Assembly: GCA_025677815.1 (NCBI GenBank)
Contig: JAIXMP010000048.1
Location: 124,001-188,000, forward strand
Source: Phascolomyces articulosus
Lineage: Eukaryota > Mucoromycota > Mucoromycetes > Mucorales > Lichtheimiaceae
Reading direction: 5' to 3'
DNA length: 64,000 nt
In this document: one piece after another, positions 10,349-22,929 of the stretch
How positions within the stretch are numbered: position 1 is the stretch's first letter
Layout: each line of letters begins with the position of its first letter
Program-made: the position numbers and the translations under genes
Notes under the pieces: model-generated
Seen by the model: only the letters and a program-made list of their open reading frames with translations
What the model was told of the DNA's origin: nothing
Database searches by the model: none

Positions 10349-13300
10349 TTATACCTCTGTTTCCGTTGCTGATAATAATTTTGCATTATATCGTCCTGAA
10401 TTAGCATCCACAACTGTAAATTGATCTCCTTTTTGATATACATGACCATGATAATGTAGTTGTCCTTGATATGAATAAACATGAACAGAAGGTGAAGAAT
10501 GTTGTTGATATGAAGCATGATTTGTGAATGGTGTGTCCAGCACTTTTTTGGTTGTTGTCGTTGACGTTGCCATAGAGGATGTTGTGATTGACGTGGATGA
10601 TGAAGAGTTGGAAGTAAGTAGCGGTCGTCCAGTATTATTATGGTAATGGGTTGAATTTGATGATGAGGATGGTCCTGTTGAAGTGGATTTGCTAGTAGAA
10701 TGATAATTCATACCACTGCTACTACCACTATTGCCATGACTCCCAGTACCTAAATGTTTATCTTGATTCGTCGATGAAATGGACTCTTTTTTATTTATAA
10801 ATTTATTTTGGTCAATAGGTTAGTCAATTTATTTATATAAATCCATACATCACCACACACGAACCAACTTTATATAGAAAATATGAATAAATGATTACTA
10901 CTTACGAGCATCAATAAGCTGATAGATAGAAACATATGTTTGAAATTTTGAAGACGTGATAAAAAATAAAATACCCCAACGAAAAAAAAAATAGAAAAAA
11001 AAAGTGAATATGTGTGAATAATATGCCAATTTTGTTTCTTTATCAAATGCAATAAAAAAGAGGTGTGTGATTTTTGTGTATGTGTGTGTGAAAGTAGGAA
11101 TTGTGGAAAGCGTTATAATGAAGTTGAGGAGTGGAGAGTTGGAAAGAAAAAAATGCACGAGTGGAAAATTTTTATGGGTATCTTTTGTTTTATCTTTCAA
11201 AAAAAAATAATAATTTTTTTTATGAGCTTACTCCTAAAGCAATCAAATCTTCTTCAACAGATTTAACAGCAATACCAGTGGTTCGTGGGGCTACAGGAAA
11301 TCCAACACTTTGTGTTATCCTTTGTAAATCTCTTGATTCATCCAATTGTCCTCGTTTTCGTTGTTGTAATAACGCTAGGTCTGGTACTCGATCAGCATCT
11401 AACAAAAAAATATTTAGAAACTTGTATTAGTTTCTATCCATGCACAAGAACTCATAATAAACCATGGAAATACCTGTTAATGGTTCATTTAATTTATCTC
11501 GTTCACTATCCAAATCCCAACGTTTTCGATTCAATGACCCTAAAATATCCCTCCTTAATGCATTCTTTCCAGACTATAATAAGAATAGTAAAATGACAGA
11601 TTGGTTAGAAGAAATTGCATAAATCATCCATGCACAAAAAAAAAGTGGTTACACATACCACATAATCAATATTCGCTTGATATTCTAATCCTTTAAATTG
11701 TTGTTGATAACTGATACGTTTTTGTTTTCGCCATGCTTCTGCTGTTTGAATTCGTTCATTCTTTTTCTTTTCAATTGTTTCCATCATAGTAACAAGTTCT
11801 GGATGGGTTCCTAAATCGACGTATGAATAAACCCATATTACACAATATACACCTTTTATCTCACATTACACCAATCCAAATAGGATTTATTCTTACCACT
11901 GGCAATCATTAGTGCTTCTTCATTTAATTCGGACATTCGTTCTTGATACATTCTGATTTTGGTATAAGTAAATAAATAAATAAAAATAAAAAATTAGCGG
12001 ATGGGAATATTTTTTTTGTAAAAAAAAAAAAGAAGGTTTAACGTACTTGTCTCTCAATCTTGCAAAATCAACCTCAATTCTAGTCAGAGCATCTAGTGCT
12101 TCACTGTGGCACCTTTGATATTCTTGGTCATCATCTATATTTACAACATATACAAACATACGATAAGAAACTTTCTCTTTTTACTCTTCCATTTTCCCTT
12201 ACTTTTTTTTTCTTTCACTTACTTTCATTTCTACTATGAACCACTCGTTCTTCCTCTTCTTGTGATGGCTGTTGTGGTTGTTGTTGATGTGATCTGGAGG
12301 CTCGTTGATCTTCTCTACTACTACTACTGCTACTTTGTTCTTCTTCCTTATCATCTTCCATGATTTGTTGACCATTGATAGAAGGTTTACCACCTTCCAC
12401 TGTAGACGTTGCATTATTATTATTACTATAGGACGATTCACCTTGCTCCTGCAGTAAAGATACTTTATGTTGTTCATTATACTCTTGTTCTTCTTGTTTG
12501 ACAGAATCTGAATTTTGTTGACCACTCGCTGCTGCTGTGGACGATGCTGGTGGTTGAGAAGGAGGTGATTGTGAAGATTGTGATTGCTGTTGTTGTGCTT
12601 CAGCATTTTCAAGTGCATTAGCAAGACCTGCCATGGCTTCTTTATTCTCTAATAATTTACTCGTTCTTCGTTGTTGCCATTCTTCTTGTTCCAAAGCCAC
12701 AGACCCACGTCGTTTTTTACCAACATTGACAGACGATGGTTTCTCATTTTCTTTACTAGTCGAATGAGTGTCATTAGGTGTTGTTGTAGAATGTGTCATA
12801 GTTGGTGTAGACGATGAGTTTTCTTCACTACTTGTTGTTGCTGTTGTACTATTACTATTACTATTATTCTTTTTCTTTTTATTTCTTTTATTGGTCTTTT
12901 TGTCTCGTCGTAAAAGAGGTGCTGGTGGTGGTGAAGGTTCTTGTTTTTCTTCAGGCTCTGCTTCCTCCTCCTCCTCCTCCTCCTCTTCTTCGTCTTCTTG
13001 TTGTCGTTGTTGACCTTTACGTTTTTTACTTTTAGGCACTTGTTTTTGCTTTTGTTGCTTTGTTACCTCTGCCCCCTCTTCCTCTTCTTCGTCCTCGTTT
13101 TCTTTTTTGACTTTATCTTCTTCTACCTCTTCTTCTTCGGAAGCAGGTGGATCTTCAGATAGAGGTTGTTGATTTTGTTCAGATAATAATTTATCATTTT
13201 CTTCCTCCTCATCGTCTTCTTCATCTTGATCATGGTGAGGTTCAGGTGATAATGGTGCAGGAACAGAAGATAAGGAGGAAAAAGGCTCTTCATCATCATC

Positions 13301-13660
13301 ATCTTCGCGTTCATCAATATCCATAGGCGCGTTACTTAATGTATCTGAACTATCCTCAAATAAGCCATCATCATCAAATTCTTCTGGCGGCTGTTGTTGT
13401 GATGTTCGGTTGATAATGATTTCGTCGGTTTCTTCTTCGTCCTCTTCGTCGTCCATAATAATTTTATCCGTTGGTGTTAATGATCCATCGCCATCGTCCA
13501 AAGGGAAATCGTCGTCAGGATTCGTAGGATTGTTGGCATCCTCCTCCTCTTCACTTAATTCCGAAGGTGAAGACCCTAATGAGAGTCGGGAGGAAGAATC
13601 TTCAGGACGAGTATCGTCGTCTATACCATCACTTGAATTGACTGAACCATTCGCTTCCAT
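10349..13660 (-). CDS. SDS3: SDS3-like subunit of the Sin3/Rpd3 histone deacetylase complex
   Basis: Minus-strand exons: 13660-12223, 12134-12047, 11952-11897, 11810-11659, 11573-11474, 11398-11232, then a 13-nt exon 10918-10906 and 10785-10349; model 816 aa. The conserved Sds3-like region begins at the exon 1/2 junction (DDQEYQRCHSEALDAL, RIEVDFARLRDK) and runs through LNEEALMIASGTHPEL, a coiled-coil-like helix and SVGFPVAPRTTGIA. Sds3 family proteins scaffold the Sin3/HDAC corepressor in the nucleus. The first 480 residues are low complexity: acidic D/E runs, a polyglutamate tract, Lys-rich and Ser/Gln-rich stretches, as in yeast Dep1. The C-terminal exon has a small beta-rich segment (YHGHVYQKGDQFTVVD) seen in related fungal proteins. 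Exons 1-6 are secure. The last two are less certain: if the 13-nt exon is not used, translation stops just after exon 6 with GVSS. Confidence 0.82.
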
Positions 13661-14483
13661 TGTAATATATGTTCGTTTTCGTTCGTTTGTTTTTTTTAAT
13701 AATAATGAAACGTAATTGATATTTGTGTGTCTCTTTTTTGATTTGGAGACAATGAAAAAGATCCCGAAAAAAAAAGAGTGTGTGTGTTTGTCGTTTTTCT
13801 GAGAGAGGGAGGTTTTTTATGAGGGGTGAATGAAGTATATAGAAGAAGGGGAAAATGAAAAAAAAAAAAAAAAAAAGAGACAGGGTACTTCACACAATAG
13901 ACTGTGTAATACTATGTTTTTTTTAGAAAAAAAATGGGTAGTAAAGAGAGGGGAATGGCGTTAATGAAAGTACCAATGAAACGCGCAAACACGAAAAAAA
14001 AATAGTGTTGTAATAAGAAAAATAAAGGTGAAAGGAAAAGAGAAAAAGAAGTTTTTTTTTTTTGAGAGTTAAAAAAAGTTCTGCTGCTGATGCTGGTGCT
14101 GCTGTATTTGCTGCCTGTGAAAAATTTACTGAACCTTTACCCACCGATTATTCCTTTGGAGTATTTCTCTTTTACTGTTGATGAGGGAAGCACAGTCAAA
14201 TATCTGTTTATTTTTCAAACAACAAAAGCTGCATATTGGAGCCTGTATAACTTCTGTGTATGAATGCGAGGCCACGAATCAAATTTCAGTAAAGTGAACC
14301 GTATGTAGTAATATAATTTGAGAACGATCAAGTAGCTTGAATTGCTTCATAGTATGGAGACATATTGACGATCTAATTGCTTATAGCAAAAATACGGTAG
14401 TACATTGACTTTATAAATATAAAAAAAAGATCATTTATTTGTTAATTGGTTTGTTTAAACTAATCTTTTACCTTTCTATAGCA
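13661..14483. other. Promoter-side intergenic DNA of the SDS3-like gene
   Basis: This contains long A/T homopolymers (for example a 17-A run near 13858) and a TG/GA-rich stretch. No gene supported. It probably carries the SDS3-like promoter, which reads leftward. Confidence 0.5.
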
Positions 14484-15890
14484 TGCTACAGTTCGACAAG
14501 CACTGGCTACAAGACAATTTCTCTGCTATCCTGCGACAACCTTTATCATTTCAACAGATCATTATCTCAATGAATTTTACTGGTCAGAATACAACGGCTA
14601 CAAATTTATGTAGACATTTTTACTTTAACATATGAATAAGTTTGATAAACCTAATAACGAATCAACAAGCACAAGCATCAACATCAACACCAACATCACC
14701 TGTATCACCACAAGAACTTAATACCAAGCTTTTTGCAGTAAACCCATCACTCTGGTCTTTTTTCTCATTCCTATATAAATTGGGTTGTCTACTCTATTTT
14801 TGTTTATTCTTATTAGAATAGATGATAATAATATTAGCTGGATGATTTACATTTCACCTTTATCTTTGTTTACACAAAGGAAAAGATGTTGACATGAATC
14901 AAACCTGCAGTTATATTGGAAATACTCTATATGACAAATTATACAAGTATTGTTTTGAAACAATGAAGAAATATAAGGATCTTACGAAACCAGAAACATC
15001 ATTCTTAAAGTATGTTAACAGTTGATAGTGATGGAGCAAGTGCAAATAATACAAAGTGTCTGTAACCTGTTTTGTTATATTTTTATATATTATTGCTGTA
15101 CTTTCAGGAATCGTGAGTACTTTAAATAAACAAGATATCCATCTGTTGAAACATATCCCCACTCATGACATGTCAGAGGTAAACACAGTTTCTAAAGGTT
15201 TTGTTAATGTACAACAACAATAAGTTGATGATGTCTTAGATGAATTACACAAGGTATATAATTTCTGGGTGGTTTCTTTTCTTTCTTTTTTTGTGTTTGT
15301 AACGATATGTATTACACATATTGTATATCATGGTTCTACAGATGTTATTCACATTTGGCTGTTGTCTAGATTTATCGTGCTCGAGGGATTCAGGGTATAG
15401 GAGTTGAAGCAATAATAAAAAAGTCTCTCTTATTTCTCAGGGTGGTGCTCAAACTGAAACAACTACCGAGTATAAAGTATATAATATCATGGGAGTCGTG
15501 TAAGTAGTCTCTTAACAACGGAAATTGTGTTGTAATTAACAACTGACATTGAGACTCTTTAGGTTCAATGAATTAGAATATGAAAGATTGGTCAGTATAT
15601 ACCTCTACCTTGTTATTAACATCGAGGGTCTCAAAGTTAAAAATCGAAAATTTCAAATATCTGCAAATAAGGAGTTTGATTGGCCGAAAGGCAAAATTCT
15701 GGAGAAATTAATATTGAAGAAATTTGTGTCTCAGCCAACCAAGTTCATTATTTACAGATATCCAAGATTCACAGATATTTGTTCATTGGATACGAATTTG
15801 GAGAAACCAGCAAAATGTTTCAGGTTGAAAGATTAACTCACCATTCAAACAACATCCGTTAACCATTATAATAAACAAGAGAGGTACGAC
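14484..15890 (+). pseudogene. Unidentified decayed multi-exon gene
   Basis: Protein-like pieces lie in different frames: MLQFDKHWLQDNFSAIL at 14484, DMNQTCSYIGNTLYDKLYKY near 14893, IVSTLNKQDIHLLKHIPTHD near 15110, a short DVLDELHK piece near 15225, IYRARGIQGIGVEAI near 15370, and a longer segment from about 15550. In that last part two frames alternate, ending in ICVSANQVHYLQISKIHRYL. Splice-like GTAAAC and CTAG signals separate some pieces, but stops fall inside others. I recognise no family. It could be a live gene whose splicing I cannot reconstruct, but the frame changes within uninterrupted stretches favour a pseudogene. Confidence 0.35.
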
Positions 15891-16509
15891 ATATAGTCAT
15901 TGGATCTTAAAAAAATGAACAGTGATAGCATTTACCCCATAACCCGACGTCTTTTTACTCTTTTTCTGTATAATTCCCACTTTTTAAAATGAATTTGACC
16001 ATCTATTTCTTCATAGATAGTAGACATATGGATGATGATTTACGACTACGATCGCATATGCATGACAAAGGCAATTCTTTTTTTTATGCTGGCCAGTAGT
16101 ATTCTTTATTATGGGATATTGAGACTAGATCAGTTGATTGTTTTTTTGTTGTTTAATCCGACATGTTTTTGTATAATAAAGAAGGGTAAATAAAAAATAA
16201 ACGTAAAAATTATTTAATATCACAAAAGAAATTTAAAAACGATATAACAATATTCTCCAATAAGAGAGTTTCGTACCACTGGACGGAATCCTCTTGTGAT
16301 GACATTGCATTGGCTGCTTCAGGGAATGTATTATGAAACCGGGGTTTATAAAAATTGAACACAAGCCAAGCAATTACCGTATATTCATCACGGAAAAGGG
16401 CAGGACAAGTAGTAAATGATGGTTATTCAAACGACATAAATCAGACCAAGCGGGACGAAGGTGGAAGAGGAGAGAGTAGAAACAATGATATGTGGGTGTG
16501 TAGCAAAGA

Positions 16510-17350
16510 TAACATACTATTCCATTTTGAAAACGTGATTGTACCATATCACACGAAGGTCTTTCATGGTTGGCGCCAGTGGCAGGACAACTGTAACATT
16601 CATTTTCAATGTCATTCCAGAGTGGGCAGTGTGGTACATCATGTTTAATACTGGGTATATTTTGATGGATAGGGTATCAGATAATACATAACATACAATT
16701 ATAGGCAACTCGATTACGTAAATGTTCGACTCGACGTAATAAATAAGTGAGGGATTGAAAATACAGTACATGACCAAAAAGAAGAGGAGGCAAATAAAAA
16801 GAACTTTTTGTTGGAAGATAATGAGGAGCAAACGTAAAAGTTGCAGTTAGATCGGAATCGCCATGAGGCATACGAAGTGATAGTTGTTGCCGTAAAGTAT
16901 TTATCAGTTTCTGACAAAGATGTTAACCTTCTTCCTGTTGTTGCTGCTGTTGAGATTGAATAGGGGGTGAGGAAGCAAAGCACCCCTTTCTTGAAGCTGT
17001 TGCTGTGCGTGGTTGGGCAGGAGGAGAAAGCAAAGTGCTGTCTTGTCTTGATCATCTTCATATTCTTGTTATTGGTGTTGTTGTTGTGGTGGTGGAGGCG
17101 TAAATGTAATGACGAGACCTTGTTGTTGTTGATAATATGTGGTAGCAGCAGCAGCAGTAGATGTGGTAGTAGTAGACGTAGTAATAGCCAAAGGATTCAG
17201 TTCGGGCTCCGTGTTGCAACAAGCTTATTCACTAAAACATTTGTCAAATTGTTTTTCTGTGGTAAATTCGAGTCCTTTGGTGCATTCCCAATCAAGAGGT
17301 TGCTTTTTACGTACAGTATTATAAAATGTTTTATTGTTTAAACTGTTCAT
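16510..17350 (-). pseudogene. Unidentified Gln-rich pseudogene
   Basis: Read leftward from an ATG at 17350 (MNSLNNKTFYNTVRKK), the frame is interrupted by a stop near 17225. It continues as low-complexity Thr/Tyr/Gln-rich text and then as SPPAQPRTATASRKG with a polyglutamine run. A single TAA near 16922 interrupts it. The same frame then continues with a well-behaved segment (LINTLRQQLSLRMPHGDSD, FLL-type hydrophobic stretch, LLRRVEHLRNRVAYNC) to a stop near 16675. A further protein-like piece (MMYHTAHSGMTLKMNV) follows in another frame. The polyGln linker next to a folded-looking segment suggests a former regulatory protein. Family unknown. Confidence 0.35.
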
Positions 17351-18285
17351 AATGTGTAACAGGAATGTAAAAAAGTAAATAATGAAATAAATGTTGAGCA
17401 CCTTCAATGATGGGTGTGTGGTTACGCATAAATATGATAGAGAGAAGTGGAATTTTTCAAATACAGGGACGAACTATAAGCTTGAAAATATGCATTTGAT
17501 GCTGTCAAAAAAAGTTTATATTCTGTCATTTTTTTCATAGCAATTAAGACAAGGTGAAAGGATGGATGTTATCAATGATGGATAGAGCAAAGTGATCTGT
17601 GGGTTTTCGCATTTGTTTCGTGACGATGTTCTATAATAATAGTTACACTGTAAGTAACCGGTATGTCTGAGTAGCACACGTTTTTATACTTTGAACATGT
17701 GTTTCTTGATGAGGTTTTTTGTAAATGCTATCAAGATTCTTGTTGACTACGTACTAAGATTTGAAACCCACATCAAGTTTATTTCCTCCTAACTATATCA
17801 ATATATTATCATTGGTATATACGAATATATATCCGAAAGAAATGAGAGAGATGTTACTTATAATATATGCTTCTTTTTGTAAAGATTCTGAATATATATT
17901 AGGTTTACTGTTAATGATCCTTGTTTTCTCTATATATACTATATCAGAAAGCAAAACATACGTATTACGAAAAAGATCAGTTTGCTTTTGATGCATTCTT
18001 GGTTATCATAATGTTAGAAATGCAAACATACAATTTACACGTCATACTTTGTAACGCACTCTATTTAAGGGGAAAAGAGCAGTAAAAATTCATGCATATG
18101 TATGGTAATATCAAAAAAAAAAGTTATATTGTGTAGGAGTGTATTATGTAATATGTGAATGGATACGAAGAGAGAGAATATATATGTGTATAATTTTTAC
18201 TATGTATAAATAATAATTTGACAACTGAAACGCGCTTTGTACATTTTTTTTTACAATTGAAATATCATTAAAATTATGATTTAAT
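17351..18285. other. Intergenic AT-rich DNA
   Basis: About 930 bp between the Gln-rich pseudogene and the 3' end of tyrosyl-tRNA synthetase. Short frames near 17761-17996 on both strands are hydrophobic AT-driven translations and are not supported as genes. Confidence 0.5.
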
Positions 18286-19560
18286 TTATTGTTTATTCTC
18301 CTTGTTCTCTTCAGTGGCTGGTGCTGCTTCACCTTCCTTCTTCTCTACACCTTCAGCAGGTTTACCATGTTTCTTCTTTTCCTTCTTCTTCTTTTCCTTG
18401 GGAGCTGGGGGAGGATAAGCCAAAGTATTCAACTTCATAATCTCGGGATCTTCAAACACCTTACGAATAGGTTCCAACAATTCATTCAAAGCTTGAATAA
18501 CACCAGCCTTGAGATCACCAGGATGTAATTTCTTTTCAGCAAATTCACGTTCCAAAGTTTCATAATCCTTGTAAATAATATCCCCACCCCATTTCTCAGG
18601 ACGTGGGCAAACGAATTTGGTTTCCTCTTGGGTATTCAATGACTTGATAGGGAAATAGACAGCCTTGATAAAGGACAACAATCCATTCTCAGTAATGTTA
18701 CCTTCTTCACAAAAGGCCTTTTTGATCTTTTTGGTAATGGTCTTGGCGTCATCCAAAAAGTCAATCTTGGAATCAGGGTCAGAAGCAGACATTTTGGATC
18801 CGGCAAGACCAGGGACCATAGGGTTCATCAAATGCGATCGCTTCTTGTAACCAATTTGTGGCAAGTATTTTTCGGCAAGTACAAAGATCTTGCGTTGATC
18901 CACACCACCAAATTGACAATCCACACCCAGATATTGTTCATCTAAAGCTTGCATACCAGGGTACAATAATCCGGATAAAAGAGGAGAGGCAACTTGTTTG
19001 ACAACTTCGGCACCGGCTTTTTTGGCGTCGTGTTCGGTAATACAAGCAGCTAATTTGAAACTGTCCATGGTATATTCTTTTGAAAGTTCAAATGAGGATC
19101 CAATAACAAACTCGAGCTTGTCGATTGATACACCAATAGAGGTCAATACTGCCTTGATAATGGCTTCGTAGTATTTGACACGATGATGAACAAGTTCCAA
19201 AGGTGCTTTCATGTTGTCAAGGAAAGCATGCAAATCAGCAAGGAGAACTTTGACCTGTTATATATAATGACATGAGTCTTTTTTCTTCTTCTACTCCCTC
19301 CATACAAAAAGCTTCGTTTCCTTTATTTCTTGTTCATTTTTATTGAAAATTAAACTTACTTCGACACCAGCTGCCAAAAAGTCAGCAATCTTGGCCATGG
19401 GGACAAAGTAACCAATGTGAGGACGACCGGTAGGTGCAGTACCCCAGTACAACTTCAAATCGCGTTCTTCAAGAATCTTTTTAATATCATCACCACCAAT
19501 AACTTCTTGTAAATTACGAGTAATAAGATCGTACTTTTGTTCAGCTGTCAAGTTGGACAT
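18286..19560 (-). CDS. TYS1: Cytosolic tyrosyl-tRNA synthetase
   Basis: Two exons, 19560-19360 and 19254-18286, encode 389 aa, the usual length of the eukaryotic cytosolic enzyme core. It is a class I aminoacyl-tRNA synthetase that activates tyrosine with ATP and loads it on tRNA-Tyr. The HIGH-type signature is PTGRPHIGY (residues 43-51). The KMSKS-type loop is KMSAS (about 221-225), the usual variant in archaeal and eukaryotic TyrRS. GVDQRKI (about 184-190) lies in the active-site half. The C terminus is a Lys-rich then Glu/Ala-rich tail, like the basic tail of fungal enzymes, and no EMAPII-like domain is present. The intron falls between codons (phase 0). The start is the first ATG, followed by an expected N terminus. 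Confidence 0.97.
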
Positions 19561-21185
19561 GGTTGTTATAGATAAAATAAGGGAAAAAAAGAAAGGAGAA
19601 AAAAGGAACAGAACTCAAAGAGTCGCTTATTCAATATGTATATGTCTGTTAATCTTTACGGATAAATATTGAGTTTTGTAAATCTGAGTCAGAGTTTCGC
19701 TACAGATCTTATAAGCCACACTCGCACCAATGATATGTATCCAAATTTCAGGAACCAACGTATTTTTTAAATCCTGCATGAAATCTTTCTTCCCGGAAAA
19801 GTGCGCCAACTGGATAATGTATCATGCTTGTTAGAGGGTAATACAGAAAACAAAACTGCATTTTTTTATATTTTGGAAGAGTTGCTAGAATAGAGTAAAC
19901 CTTATCAACATAATTAATATTACTATACTACAATTTGAATATCTTTAATTAAGTCAAAGGCAAATAACAGCTGTAATAATTTTTATTAGTACCATGAAAA
20001 AAATAATCGAACTTTGTATTTATTTTAAAAATGAGCGCACAAAATAACCATCAAAAAACGACAGTTGTAATATCAATACGTAACAATGACAAAAAAACAA
20101 AAACTGTTGTCTGTTACTTTGTTGAAAATTAAGTAATGTAGATCAAAGATTGTACTATTTCTTGTCATCGATTGTTTATAAAAAATTGGAGAATCAATTA
20201 ATATTCTTTGAAAAAGAATTACTTCACTATAAAAAGATGACAAGGGATATCCGTAGTTATTTGATCGAGGTGGTGTTACTATCAAAATAAAGAGTCTAAT
20301 ATAAAATTCACATAGAACGTTACAACATTTGTTACATAGCTACGCCCTGTCTTTCATTTTTCTCGTGAAAAGATCTTTTTCTGGTCAAGTATCTGGCCAT
20401 TAATTTACCTTTTCTACTATAAAAGGTATGTTGTGAATGAATTCTGTTGAGGAAAAGGTGATAAAGTAGGAAAGATAGAACAGGGGAATAATTACAAGAG
20501 TTTATTTGCCCGACATACATATTATGAACAATTTGAACAACTTGCTCTCCAGCGTTGCGAGCAACTCAATAACATGAACGCAGCAGTCGTTATGAGAAAT
20601 ATTTATATGATTATTATTATTGAAAGCATATGACTACACATATTAAAAGTGACAAACCGCCACAATAGATAAACTTATTGATCAATTTGGCCAATTGTCT
20701 GTTCGCGTTCCTTTTGAGGATATAATCATTGACGGGTGTGCCCATAATAGTTGTCAGTTGCCCTTCTCCTTTTCTGTGCAAGTTTCATTCATTATATTTA
20801 TTTTTCATTTTCAAGCTTACAGGCAGATGGAGTGAATATTATAAAAACAAAATAAACGTTCCGCTTTTTTACAAACTTGCACCATCTGACTATAATACCG
20901 TATGTGGCTAAAGTAAGTTGATTTTTTAAGTATACTACTTGCAAAGTCAATGGATGCTTTAATGCACTTGATTTTGGTTAATATATTTATTTAATAGTAT
21001 TCAAAGAGGAATCTGCATGCAAATCATTCAAAGAAATTCTTCCGTGTAAAACTGCATACTAAAGTAAAGAACCACACTAGCTAAACCTTTTTCCTGATAA
21101 CAATGTGATCAAAAATATAGAATATATTAACCCATATACTACATGGATCTACATAAACAATTGCTATTTGAATTTGTTTTAAATA
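19561..21185. other. Intergenic region with short protein-like fragments
   Basis: The first 60-100 bp upstream of 19560 is the likely TyrRS promoter, with purine-rich runs on the plus strand. Two plus-strand fragments look protein-like without a frame around them: YEQFEQLALQRCEQLNNMNA near 20522-20582, and IDKLIDQFGQLSVRVPFED near 20668-20725. They could be relics of a retroelement or of an unknown gene. The rest is AT-rich without signal. Confidence 0.35.
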
Positions 21186-22680
21186 ATGAAGAATTTTTCT
21201 ACATCTTGTTGTCTATTATATTTCGCTTTATTTCTGATACTTTTACCATCAATATATCAATTACTACGTCCAAAGACAACTATGACAGGGTTACCACTAC
21301 TGCTTATTTTTCTTTTATCTATTCATCTTTTATGCTGCTATGATAGTGAATATCCAGTTGATAATTTAACTCGAGGAAATCTCTCATTTATTACAGATAG
21401 TACAGAGTCCTCTATCAATAGGACCTTTTACTCTATTGGGGATAACAACGATAGTGGAATATTGAACCAGTTCTCATACATTTCATTTGATGATTATGGA
21501 AACATTCAGTATAAGCAAGTTAGCACCAAGTGCCCTTTTTTTTTTGGTTTTCTCGAAGCTGTTGTCCTACCAGATAAAGATTCAGTTTTGGTATTCGGAG
21601 GATTTGAAGAAAGTATAATAAGTGACGACAATAGCACCAAGTTTCTGAATCCAAGTATAATATCACTCTATGAGGCAAGATACTCGTTCAAGCAAAACGC
21701 ATGGTCGATCGTGGATGAGATACATGATTCTGTTAATCCTTCTTTGATACCATCTTATCAAAAGGGTCATACCGCTGTTTTGGCGTCTAACGGGTTGATA
21801 TATGTTCAAGGCGGGCACTCGTCCATCGATTAGTGGCTTTGAACGATCTTTGGTCATACGATCCAGTGTCTGGACTGTTTTTATCCCTCATTGAAAATTT
21901 ACTCGTTAGTAAATGCTTTAGGATATAGTGGAGGTCTTTTTGGACTTTTTACTACAACTCAAGTACCTATTTTTGATTATCGACCTCAATCACCTTTTGG
22001 AATTATTCATTGATGGCCTGTTGGTAAAAATGAGACGTTCAATAAATCAAGGTCTCGTAACACACTTCAACGATTATAACCATGTATATGTACCATTTGT
22101 GCATCCAATACGTGACGAAAGCAACAGCAATAGTGGACCCTTTAATTCGTCGTCATTATACAATTGTAAAAAGGGAAAAATGATAACTACCAATCAGCAA
22201 CTAGTAAATAATAAAACGGCAACAAATGTGGATAGTTCTATCCTTGATGGTAGTGTAATAGTTATTCCACATTGGCAAACATCGAGACAACAGAAAACAC
22301 ATTCAATAGTGTTATCAAAGATGTAGTTGCTCCTCTCGATAATCAATCTTGTGGGAGAAATCATGTTCCCCGGTTAGAAGATCAAATTCAGTTAATCGAA
22401 ATGTATAGAAAGCGTATTATTTGGATAATGAAGTGTTTCGAAAATTGGATATCGCAAGGAAGCACGCAGAAAAATCATACCCACATCCAAAACCATCATC
22501 GTCATCGAATCATAAATTATTTTCTTCAAAGACGCAACTCTCGAGAACCTAATAATAAGGTTAACCCATTGATTCAGACACTTGCTATCGAAATGAGAAT
22601 AATAGTAATGGTGAACAAGATGGTACACCGGCAGATACAACAATTGTGTAAAATGCGTTCCGAAAATGATAGCTAGCTTT
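21186..22680 (+). pseudogene. Kelch-repeat membrane protein gene, frameshifted
   Basis: The first frame (21186-21833) starts with hydrophobic stretches that look like a signal or anchor sequence (CLLYFALFLILLPSIYQLL, then LPLLLIFLLSIHLLCC). It then shows kelch-type beta-propeller features: DKDSVLVFGGFEE and GHTAVLASNGLIYVQGGH. It stops where a kelch blade should continue. Kelch-like text resumes in another frame (LNDLWSYDPVSG near 21838, ALGYSGGLFGLF near 21915). The downstream part alternates frames, including a basic Ser/His-rich tail (VFRKLDIARKHAEKSYPHP near 22432). Fungal relatives are single-pass proteins with extracellular kelch propellers. The repeated shifts mark it as inactive, unless unseen introns restore the frame. 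Confidence 0.5.
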
Positions 22681-22929
22681 ATATATAATAAGGAGTTATA
22701 AATGATGTGAATGCAGTAAAAATAATGTTTTACTTATTTATAAAATAGATGTCCGTATTTACCAGGTAAATTCTTCAACTAGACCGTTTTTGGTAAATAT
22801 TGTCATAGCAACCTGCAGCGCCACATAAAATAATAAAGTTTTAAAACATGATGGAGGAAAACTCTCTGTTTCTTTTTCTTTCTTCTCACTACCTATTTTT
22901 TCTTATTAAATATTTTGATTCTTTTGAAC
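22681..22929. promoter_or_regulatory. Probable promoter region of the F-box gene
   Basis: This 250-bp gap ends in a pyrimidine-rich stretch (CTGTTTCTTTTTCTTTCTTC near 22865), a common feature just upstream of fungal start codons. No specific factor site is recognised. Confidence 0.3.

Noticed and set aside
12768..13715. Long plus-strand open frames rich in Ser, Leu or Phe
   Set aside because: They are antisense shadows of the acidic and Gln-rich codon runs of the SDS3-like first exon.
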